In this document: piece by piece, positions 55,378-64,000 of the stretch
Layout of the letters: every line of letters begins with the position of its first letter
Numbering within the stretch: the stretch's first letter is position 1
Source of the DNA: Thozetella sp. PMI_491
Lineage: Eukaryota > Ascomycota > Sordariomycetes > Chaetosphaeriales > Chaetosphaeriaceae
DNA length: 64,000 nucleotides
NCBI GenBank assembly: GCA_021432635.1
Contig: MU270022.1
Location: 1,457,272 to 1,521,271 of the forward strand
Direction of reading: 5' to 3'
The notes under the pieces: generated by a model
Seen by the model: only the letters and a program-made list of their open reading frames with translations
What the model was told of the DNA's origin: nothing
Databases searched by the model: none
Made by a program: the position numbers and the translations under genes

Positions 55378-56661
55378 GAGGAGAGGCCAGCTCTGTGCTC
55401 AAGCCACTTGGCCTTCAACATGCGGGTGCTTGAAAAACCTGAGTGATTCATTCAGGTGGGACCAGGGTGCTCAATAGAATTACTCGATTCATTTCAAACA
55501 TTAGGTAGCTGGTTAGATGTCTCGTGGAAATTATGAGAAAACGAATTTCGTTGTGTCCCTGTGGACCCTTTCTCCATACCTTCGAGGGTGTTGATTATAT
55601 GCGGCCACTTCAGGCCGGCACCCCAAACCCTTGCGACGCAAACTGGAGAGCTATTCTCGCTAGTGCTCATGGAGTCCAGAACCGTCTCGTACGCCTCGCC
55701 CTATAGTCGCGCGAAATGGGCGTGTGATCGATGAAGAAGAAAAGGCCGACCGGACGAAGAGACAATCAGCATCGGCTATTCCTCCGGGAGCAGTCGAGTA
55801 AGGGGACCAGGGACGAGACAAAGTAAACATGATGTGTGCTCCCTTCGGGTAATTATCTTGGTCAATTATCGATTAGGATTGATTACTGAAGACGTCAGTC
55901 GTCTGGTGGCCCAGAATATCGCCGATAGATCTCGCCGGTGCTTCTGCAAACATAGCTGATTTCAAGGAAGGCTGCAGAAGCCTCCTTCCCTTTGTCTTCG
56001 CAAGTACACAGAGAAGGAGGGGGCTCGCATTAGGAATCGTATCCATTGTAATGTCCTGGCAGGAAAGTGAGGTCTCGAGTTTCTCATTAGCGTTAGCGTC
56101 AGCTACGGTAGATTAGTTAACCCCTACAGCGGCCCACTGGCTGGGTGCCTCCAATGAGATGTACTGGAATGAAAAAAGGGTTTGTCAGCAGGTAGTTGCC
56201 GGCATTTGTAAGGCGCGTCGTCGCTCGATCCCCAAACCGAGGTAGAGAGAGATAGGCACTGTCGCTGATTAAGGTAGGTAAGGTGGTGCCTTATGCACTT
56301 TAGCCGCCGAGCTTGGGAACGGTTCTCCAGCTCAACCAGCGAGAGGGAATGTTCTTGGAGGCTGTACGTGGCGGATTCCAGTTCGTCCAGATCCAGAAAA
56401 TCTTTCTTCTTATATGATTTTGGGCGGCTTTTCGTCTATCGCCGATGGCGTGATTTAGCGCATAATGAGCCTCGGCGAATTGATTAATCATTCGTGTTTT
56501 GCCATCGCTAGGGGGGGCTATCCAAGCGTCAATAAAAGGAGCTCCCCTCCGCCGCACCAACTTCAGGCCATTCCAATATGTAAAGGTTTCTAGACCAGTT
56601 GATCGTAGACCGGCTGCAGTACTAGTTCAAAGTTGAAGACCGGCTTCTTGCACACCTCAAG
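55378..56661. other. 1.3-kb intergenic, no gene seen
   Basis: Downstream of the PARP gene and upstream of the OYE gene. Short frames only. A GACGTCAGTCGTC-type imperfect palindrome occurs near 55890. Confidence 0.4.
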
Positions 56662-57768
56662 ATGGCTTCACGACTCCTCTTCACACCTCTAAAAGTAGGC
56701 AACGCCTCTCTTCAGCAGCGAATCGCGCTAGCCCCGCTCACCCGATACCGCGCCACCGATGAGCATGTACCGACGCCGATGATGAGAGAGTACTACCGCC
56801 AGCGTGCCTCCGTACCAGGGACTTTACTCATCACCGAAGGTACCTTTATCGCGCCATCGTATGGCGGCTATGGTAACGTGCCAGAGATCTACACAGACGA
56901 ACAGATCGCCGCCTGGAAGACCATCACCGACGCCGTCCACGCCAATGGGAGCTACATCTCTTGCCAGCTGTGGGCCTTAGGTTTTGCAGCAAACCCGACC
57001 GTGGCGGAGCGGGAGGGGTTCACGATCCGCAGCTCGAGCGCTGTTCGCCTACAGCCGGATCGCCCGATACCAGAAGCCATGACCGGAGAGCAGGTGCGCG
57101 CGGCCATCCAAGCGTTTGTCCAGGGGGCCAAGAACGCCATCGCCGCCGGTTTTGATATGGTCGAGGTTCATGGTGCCCATGGTTATCTGGTTGACCAATT
57201 CATCCAAGACACGGTCAACAAGCGCGACGACGAATGGGGTGGCAGCATCGAGAACCGATCGCGGTTTGCGGTTGAGGTTGTCAAGGCGGTCGCCGAGGCG
57301 GTGGGCCCCGAGCGTACGGCCATCCGACTAAGCCCTTGGAGCAAGTACCAAAGCATCCGGATGGAGGACACCATCCCGCAGTTCTCAGACGTGCTTCGCA
57401 AGCTCAACGGGCTAGGCCTGGCCTACCTGCAACTGACGACCTCGAGGGTAGCTCCCGGGAACGTCGACGTGGACGAGGGCGAATCGCTGGAGTTCGTCTT
57501 CGACCTCTGGGATGGCCCGATTGTGGTCACAGGGGGGTTCACACCGGATAATGCTGCTGAATATCTAGAGAAGCATAGGGCGAAGAGCATCGTGCTGGGG
57601 TTTGGGAGGCACTTCATTGCCAACCCGGACCTCCCATTCCGTCTCCGAGAAGGTATTAAGCTTCACCCCTACGATAGGCCCACGTTTTATAAGGTCAAGT
57701 CGGAGGACGGCTACATTGATCAGCCTTTCAGCGAAGAGTTTCTGCGCCGCGAGCGCCTGCCGAACTAG
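56662..57768 (+). CDS. NADH:flavin oxidoreductase, Old Yellow Enzyme family
   Basis: Single exon, 368 residues, a full-length TIM barrel. Family elements in order: LFTPLKVGNASLQQRIALAPLTRYRA (FMN side), LLITEGTFI, YISCQLWALGF, and the substrate-binding VHGAHGYLVDQF with His170 and His173 (the OYE H/N pair, here H/H). NKRDDEWGGSIENRSRF, IRLSPWSKYQ and the phosphate-binding GFGRHFIANPDLP follow. It uses NAD(P)H and FMN to reduce activated C=C bonds of enones or nitroalkenes. No operon-like partner is obvious, though OYEs are frequent in detoxification and secondary metabolism. The start Met is followed directly by the conserved N terminus. Confidence 0.92.
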   Translation: MASRLLFTPLKVGNASLQQRIALAPLTRYRATDEHVPTPMMREYYRQRASVPGTLLITEGTFIAPSYGGYGNVPEIYTDEQIAAWKTITDAVHANGSYISCQLWALGFAANPTVAEREGFTIRSSSAVRLQPDRPIPEAMTGEQVRAAIQAFVQGAKNAIAAGFDMVEVHGAHGYLVDQFIQDTVNKRDDEWGGSIENRSRFAVEVVKAVAEAVGPERTAIRLSPWSKYQSIRMEDTIPQFSDVLRKLNGLGLAYLQLTTSRVAPGNVDVDEGESLEFVFDLWDGPIVVTGGFTPDNAAEYLEKHRAKSIVLGFGRHFIANPDLPFRLREGIKLHPYDRPTFYKVKSEDGYIDQPFSEEFLRRERLPN

Positions 57769-58881
57769 ATCACGGGCGGCAGAATGCAGAGTAGAGAGAA
57801 TGCCTTAGAAGACGAAGTACAGGTATATTCTACGTTGGATCTCCACAGATGAACCAATGATTAGCCTCTCCATCATATCCCGCTTGGTGTTGTTGCAAAT
57901 GCTGCGTAGACAACAAAGAATAAGCGGCTTCCCATTGGTCAGCCCTCCGTGATCGTGGTCCGTTCTGCGAGTGGACCAGCTACGCAGCGCGTCGCAGCGG
58001 CAAGTGGCCAACTAAGCGCCAGCGATACGCAAGCCCATTGCCATGTACGAAATAGCACCGGACGAGTGGGCGATACCCCGAGGCGATTCTCTCCCAAATT
58101 CGCCATTCGTCGACTTGCGACCGAGTGCACTGTCCGGCTCGACCCCACAGGCAAGCCGGCGCCCGTCCGGAATGTGGGGTTGCAAACACAAGGTGCTGAA
58201 CCAAGCTTTTCAAGGCCGGCACAGTCGAGATTTGTCCTGTGGCTGGCTGCGATCGAGGGCCGAACCAGTCGACTCATTCACATAACCAGCAGCACCGGGC
58301 TGCGCGTGAACTAACGCGCCCCAGCCGGTGTCCCTCGGGCCGGCAGAGGAAGCCAGGTCATCTAGCCCCGCCGACGCGCTACCGGATTAGGGGACTGATC
58401 TTCATCTTGCAGCCCCTAGTCAACCCCGAATTGGTGGGCATGGGGACCCAACTCCATGCGAGAGCCGGCAAGTGAGCACCGGGATCGTCAGGCCCGTTGG
58501 TGGGGATGTCCACCGAGCACCCCCGGCCTCTTCCACCCAACGCCGTGGTCCGCCTCGCGAGAAGGTCACCGAGGGCAAGCGCCGGCACCACATGCATTGC
58601 CGACGCCGAGGTTGGGCGCGCGTGCATAGGACCATGACGTCCTAGGCCACTGCTGCTGTCGGATGGACTCGCGTCTGCTTTGCGCGGAGAATATGTAAAT
58701 ACCGTCTTGCACTGACACGGTCATCTTGTTACCACCTTGTCGTTGTGCCAAGAGAGCAGGTTAAATTGCGATAGTCGTCGCCGTCAACGCCTCAACTCTG
58801 AGAGACTCTGTGAAGCCCCTTCTTAAGATTCGACTCGTCTTCAAAATACCCTTCTTCCTTATCCACATTGCCTCTGTCGTC
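57769..58881. other. 1.1-kb intergenic, no gene seen
   Basis: Between the OYE and peroxidase genes, both on the plus strand. Several overlapping frames but no conserved motif. Confidence 0.4.
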
Positions 58882-59877
58882 ATGCGTTCTCCTCTCGTCT
58901 TGCCCGTTCTCTTTGCCTGTGTAGCCTACGCTGCTCCCCACGGGGAAGCTGACACTTCGCCGGTCGCCGAACGACAGATTGGGTGTCCTGCCGTCTGGAC
59001 ACAGATTGCAGCTGACTTCAAGTCTTCGTTCGTGGCAAGCGACGGGTCCTGTACGGACGATGCGCGTGCCGCCATCCGACTCTCCTTCCACGATTGCTTC
59101 CCTGGCGCATGCGATGGCTCCATCGTACTCTCGGACGAGTGCACTACACGACCAGAGAACCAGCAGCTTATAGGAATCTGCGGCACCATTGGGAACAAGG
59201 CCAAGCAGTACGGCGTCAGCACGGCCGACCTTGTTCAGTTTGGCACCGGTGAGTCTCTGGAATACCGTAGCGGGGAACAATGCGTGCTGGCTATCGCGGC
59301 GTGGCGATGGCACGAGACGGAGTCATCTGACAAATATCGCAGCTATGGGAATCGTCTCATGCCCCGGAGGCCCTGTCATACCCTTCAAGGTAGGGCGGAC
59401 AGACAGCAGCACCGCCAACCCCAACGGCCGGATGCCGGCCGCCAACGCGGACGCGTCCTCGCTTATATCTCAGTTCGCAGCGAGAGGTTTCACTGCCCTC
59501 GAGCTGGTCGCCCTCGTAGGCGCACACTCCACAGCCAAAAACTTGGGCGGAGTCCCTCTCGACTCCACGGACGGCCGATGGGACGTCAAGTTTTACTCTG
59601 AGACGGCCGACGGGACGGCGCCTGCGAGCGTTCCCGCTGACCAGTTCCTCAGCAACGCGACCCAGACCTCACTGATGTGGCGAACCTTTGCTGCTTCGCA
59701 AGTCTCGTGGAACGCTGCCTTTGTACCGGCGTGGGTCATCACCAGCCAGTGGCGGCCCTATTGGAAGAAGTGAATAAATCGCTAACGAGGCATAGCATGA
59801 CGAAGATGTCCCTGCTTGGTAATAATGTCGCAAGCCTAGTGGACTGTACATCTGTCGTCATAGCCGCCTTCGCATAA
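58882..59877 (+). CDS. Class II (ascomycete) secreted heme peroxidase
   Basis: Three exons: 58882-59248, 59343-59730 and 59796-59877, with introns of 94 and 65 nt; 278 residues. The signal peptide ends near residue 18-19 (CVAYAAPHG), then a short AERQ-type propeptide. The distal heme pocket has Arg66 and His70 in RLSFHDCFPGACDGS, and the proximal His184 lies in LVALVGAHSTAKN. The C terminus, SWNAAFVPAM-MSLLGNNVASLVDCTS, is restored by the last splice (donor GTGGGT). An upstream in-frame ATG (58810) was rejected because it puts charged residues before the signal. The length is shorter than basidiomycete ligninases but normal for ascomycete class II enzymes. Mn-binding residues and a surface catalytic Trp were not established. 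Confidence 0.9.
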
Positions 59878-60489
59878 TGTTCGTCCAAGACCCAGCAATG
59901 CAGACGCTGCGTTGCCTGGCCGCATGAAGTATTCAAGTCAAGCATCAGACGCAATTCCCACGTCCATAAACGCGCGACCCCATTTACGAATAGGCGTCCT
60001 ACGGTCCCGGTTATAATTATTGACTGACAGAGAGGGATTGGCGAAAGGATAATGGAATAATAGCCCACCTGTATCTATTTACACATCCGCGAGCCACCAC
60101 ACGGGCAGACTGTCCAATTGTGGACAGCTCCGGCTAATACGTCCCGCGATAGAACTACACTTTTAGCGGTAACGATTCTGTTTGGGGCCAGCTGCAGACT
60201 CCCAAACAACCTATTATCGAGACTAGAAACTAAGCATGTATCCTACATCGACGTGGTCCCGACTACGACTAAAGTACCTTGGGATACAGGTGGGAGACAA
60301 AGGGTTTATGGAATCACAACATAGACACTGCACATTTGGAATTACGCAGAGGCGGTAGGCACATGCGTGAAGGGAAATATTAACTTGTTAAAGTGATCTA
60401 ATGCCTAGGGGTGGCTATGAAGTTCCCAGTCTTCATCTGTCTCAAGATCTATTCAACAACAGATCTATACTTTTACTTCTTGCTCGACC
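59878..60489. other. Convergent gap between peroxidase and OPT genes
   Basis: About 0.6 kb, A/T-rich near the OPT end, consistent with 3' untranslated regions. No gene was recognised. Confidence 0.4.
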
Positions 60490-62893
60490 TTAGGCCTCGC
60501 AAATACCAGCCGGGCATGCAATGGTCACACCATAGTGATCGCCGTCACCACCGGCAATGGTGATGACAGCATTCACAACACCGCCGAGACCCTCACCGGC
60601 GATGAAGCCGGTGGCAACCGCGTAGGCGTAGAGTTCCCAGTGGTTGGGCCAGTACTTCTTCCAGATGGCACCAGCAATGGCGCCGAAGGCGGCGGTGTTC
60701 AGGATAGAAGGGTTGGGGAGAATCATGGGCAGGGCGACGGCGCCCCAGTTGGGGAGATATTCACGGTACTTCTCACGCTCGCCAACTAGGTAGTAGTGGC
60801 GGAAGACAGCCTGCACCATGGCAAAAACGCCCATGACAATGGCGAAGATGCCCGAGTTGCGGGGGATGTTGATGCCGCCAGCGTCCGTCACAGCCCTGGC
60901 AACGGCAGCCCAGGCAGCGACCGAGGGAGCCTGGAAGGCGCACTCGCCATCGAAGTCGGGCGTAATTACGCAAGGGTAGGCCTTGGCGAAGACGATGAAC
61001 AGGGCGGGGGCAAGGAAGACAGCGACGACCAGGCCAACGGTCTGTGCAATCCACTGCTTGACGGGGGGCGTACGCAGCAGGAAGCCGGTACGGAAATCCG
61101 AGGCAAGGTCGGAGGCGACTGAAGCACCGCCGGCGGCCACAATGCCGCTGACGAGATTGATCCGCTGGTTGTGGGCAATGTCGCTGCCTCCCGAGGTAGC
61201 AGCGCCCATGACAAGCTGCGAGGCCTTGGAGGCCGACGAGATGGGCGTAGTGTCGGTAACGGCACCGATCTGGATAGCGAGGAAGCAGAAGATGAAGGAC
61301 AGGAACAGGCTGAGCAGGGAGAAACCGGGGTGGATCTGCCACAAGAACTGGCCGATGATCATCATGACAACAACCGAAATGACAAGGCCGATGGCCCAGA
61401 TCCAACCGGGCACCTGGTCCTCGGGGCGGGCAGGGTCCTCAGCGACCGTCTCGCCACCCTTGAGCTCCCTCTCGGCACGCTTGGCGAAGAACTCGACATG
61501 CTTGCCACGCTTCTGGAGGGCGCCGTTGACGGAAACGGCAATGTTCTGGCCCACGATCCTGATGGCGTACCAGATAGCTTTCCACTGGATGAAGAGCTCG
61601 ATCATACTAGCGCACAGCATGATGAAGACACCGGGCCACAGCAGCCAGTAGCGAGGAGATGGGAGAGCTCCGGCGGTGAGACCCGAGAGCGAGGTGTAGC
61701 GCGTGTACTCGACCCAGTGGCCCTCCGGGTCGTCCTCCTCAGCGACCCAAGGCTTGCCAACGGCCTCGCCGTACTTGACGAGGACGGGACCAATGATAGC
61801 CCAAGAGAGGACGGAACCGAGAAGCATAGAAAGGGCCGAGTTGAGACCGATCAGTAAACCGGAGCCGGCAAAGGCGGGCGTCAGCTGGATATACCAGCCC
61901 CAGCTCTCAATACGCATGGCGTGGGAAGTGTAGCCACTCCAGATATGGATCCAGGTCATGGGGTGCCAGTCCCACAAGAGCCCAGGGGCGTACTGGGAGG
62001 TGATGCGCAGGATGATGGCGAACAGGAAGCTCCAGCAGAGACCCCAGAGGCGCTTCATGGCGTTGGCGGCACCCTTAGCACCGGCGTGCATGTTCCGGAT
62101 GACCAGGGCGGTGGCCGTGGGGGTGGGGAACATGAGCCGGAGCTCGCGAGCGACCTGCACGATGAAGAACTTGCGCAGGGGCGTGCTGAAGAACAGACCG
62201 AAGAAGGCCGAGCAGAGAGTGATGGTGACGATCTTGCCGAAGTCATCGGCCGGGTTCTCGCTCAGCAGACCGAGCTGGTACATGGCGGGAACACCGCCGA
62301 CAAAGGCAATGCCCAGGGAGCCGGAGCCGGTGGCGGCCTAGTAGCGCAAGCTCCGTTAGCGCGGGGCGGCCCGACTGCAAGGGGGACTTAGTGGGGATGG
62401 GGGTGGGGTGACATACCGACTGGATGATGCTGTTCTCCTGGGGGCCAAAGTAGCCACCAATGATGGGGACCTTGTCGAAGCGGGACAGGAGCTTGATGAT
62501 GCCGTAGCCAAAGATGGCGCCAAACATGGCGGATCCAAAGATGAAGCCGGTCTTGAGACCGAGGTACAGGTTGGAGGCATTGACGAGAGCGCCGAGGATG
62601 ACGCCAATGAAGATGGCACGGAAGGTAAGAATGTTGGTCTCCTCGGGCAGGCCCATGTCCATTGGCAAGGGGACGTAGAGGTCCGTGATGGCGTCGTTGG
62701 TCAACTCGTCGACTTCGTGGGGCTTGGACGTCTGGCTGTCAGCCCTGTAGATATCGGCCTTCTCGTCGTAGTTGGGCTCGACACGGGGCGGAGCGTCGGC
62801 GAAGCCCTCGCTCATGACAGTCGGGTGCGACACGGCCTCGGCCTCGGCCTTGGAGGTCGAGAGCCTCGGCGCGTCTTCGGGGACGGCGGCCAT
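60490..62893 (-). CDS. Oligopeptide transporter, OPT family
   Basis: Two exons, 62893-62417 and 62337-60490, with a 79-nt intron; 774 residues. An acidic N-terminal tail of about 80 residues precedes [28 protein letters not shown] (helix 1). Family motifs follow: [20 protein letters not shown], formed across the splice, [37 protein letters not shown] with [41 protein letters not shown], and the C-terminal [17 protein letters not shown]. About 15-16 helices are expected. OPT members take up small peptides, glutathione or metal chelates with protons. The start was taken at MAAVPED (in a GCC-ATG-GC context) rather than at an earlier in-frame Met, whose extension is unconserved. Confidence 0.93.
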
Positions 62894-64000
62894 GGCTGCG
62901 CGATTACGGGATGCCTCTGGGTATGCAACAATAATTGAGGTCCTCCTAGAGCTACGGCACGAATGCACGAGAGCGGGAACAAGGTGGAGAGACGCGAGAG
63001 GGTCGCGCGCAGTACGGGAGGAGAAGAAGGAGGGGAAAAGCAACCCAGAGCAAGCGCGACGCCAGGATTAACCCATATTAATACAGATCCCGCAAGGGGG
63101 GGAGGAGGACGGGGAAATGGGAAGTGCGACCGTGAACGGGCTGGAGGGGCAGCGAGACCAGGGATGGTTGCCACGCATTGCGCTGTGTCGGTCGCGCTGG
63201 CCGGGGCAATAATCAACGGATCACAGTCATTTTTACCAGCTGGGAAGGTGGATAATCGTTCCAGACGGGCCCCAGCGGTCGGCCAAGAAGCCAAGAGAGG
63301 CCCCGATAGCTTTCAAAATGAGCCAAAGTGCCCAATTGGGCGCCCCGTGGAGAGAGCAACCACCCACCTTTCGGATCGGGCTAGCGCGCCTCATGGAGCC
63401 CAGCTTCCCAGCCGGCTGCCAGCATTACATGCTAAGGGAGCAGGCCCCCCTTGTGCTGGCCTTGCTGGCCTCGGCTGCCTGCAGAAGGAGGCTCCACCCA
63501 TGCCCGCCCGCATGCGACGGTGAGACCCTTTTGCTGCGCTTCTTGGCTCCGACTGGCCACTAGACGAGCAGAGGGAAGGAGCGGGTCCGGCTCGTGGTGG
63601 CACAGACTCGTCAAAACCTTCGGCGGGAACGCAGCCGCGACGCTCTAATTGGCAAAAGATCGGTGATAAAGAAAAGGACACAAAAAAAAAAAAAAGGAGG
63701 ATCAAGGGGTGGCAACACTGGGACAGAAACCCACTTGCCCACCCACTAACCAGCTTCTCGAATGGTCTCGCCTTGGCGCTGGGCCACCGAGGCACTGTAT
63801 TTACCGTAATAGCACCACCTTCCTTCTCAACCCCTCAAAAGTCAGCGCCACTGCTCCGGTCAACTTTGCGGTGGCACCGACCAGCGGAATTTGCATCCAG
63901 CACCCAGTCGAAACTCAGTCTCGCCGCTCAAGCAGTAAGCCGTCTTCCTACCTACCTACTATGTAACCCCCCTTCCCCTCCCCTCCTCATTGTCCTGCTC
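62894..64000. other. OPT promoter region and window end
   Basis: About 1.1 kb upstream of the OPT gene. It includes a 14-A run at 63682-63695, and no conserved frame is seen up to the window edge. Confidence 0.4.

Noticed and set aside
59266-59273. CCGTAGCG in the first intron of the peroxidase gene as an extra operator
   Set aside because: Single copy, within an intron, far from the gene set. It is consistent with chance.
60535-62391. Several long open frames antisense to the OPT gene
   Set aside because: They are shadows of a GC-rich coding strand. Their translations are low-complexity (Gly/Asp/Glu-rich) with no conserved motif.
1-64000. Prokaryotic-type systems (CRISPR, operons, phage defence), telomere repeats, rRNA
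   Set aside because: No direct-repeat/spacer arrays, no TTAGGG runs and no rRNA sequence. Intron-rich genes show a eukaryotic nuclear origin.

Overview
The window looks like nuclear DNA from a filamentous ascomycete (Pezizomycotina, most likely a Sordariomycete). The genes are monocistronic on both strands and broken by short GT-AG introns of 44 to 110 nt. The families are typical of that group: a HET-domain relic, a fungal rhodopsin-like (PTH11-type) membrane protein, F-box proteins, a Zn2Cys6 regulator, MFS, NCS1 and OPT transporters, a GMC oxidoreductase, a class II heme peroxidase and a WGR-PARP. The assignment rests on gene content and intron style; no rRNA, mitochondrial or phylogenetic marker is present. 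Exon joins were worked out by hand from reading frame, splice sites and family motifs.

Layout. 0-13 kb: a secreted DUF4360-like protein, a single-pass membrane protein with a WQT-repeat tail, an RLPLE-type protein with a CX2C pair, an F-box protein, a broken HET gene and a DUF2855 protein. 13-16.6 kb: no gene seen. 16.6-27 kb: an iron-dependent alcohol dehydrogenase/maleylacetate-reductase-like enzyme, a rhodopsin-like membrane protein, a DHA1-type MFS transporter and an AusD-like methyltransferase. 28.6-41 kb: a compact set made of an SDR, a DUF1479 Fe(II) oxygenase, a fumarylacetoacetase-family hydrolase, an anion/cation-symporter-type MFS permease, a class I glutamine-amidotransferase-like protein, a D-2-hydroxyacid dehydrogenase and a Zn2Cys6 factor. 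41.6-53 kb: an F-box-like protein, two decayed genes (Asp/Glu racemase and isochorismatase families), a GMC oxidoreductase, an NCS1 permease and a Mak32-like pfkB protein. 53-64 kb: a PARP, an Old Yellow Enzyme, a class II peroxidase and an OPT transporter.

The 28.6-41 kb set is the best candidate for a coordinated, possibly undescribed system. It combines an importer for an organic anion, oxidative and hydrolytic enzymes, a keto-acid reductase and its own regulator, which suggests catabolism of an organic acid or aromatic compound. Its central divergent promoter carries three tandem 11-bp copies of CCGTAGCGyrs-like sequence, one per helical turn. One inverted copy of the 8-bp core lies in the second divergent promoter. 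The substrate cannot be named from sequence. The 44-53 kb group (racemase relic, cysteine-hydrolase relic, NCS1 permease) resembles a nitrogen-heterocycle salvage neighbourhood that has partly decayed. No tRNA, rRNA, CRISPR array, intact transposon, telomere or virus was recognised.
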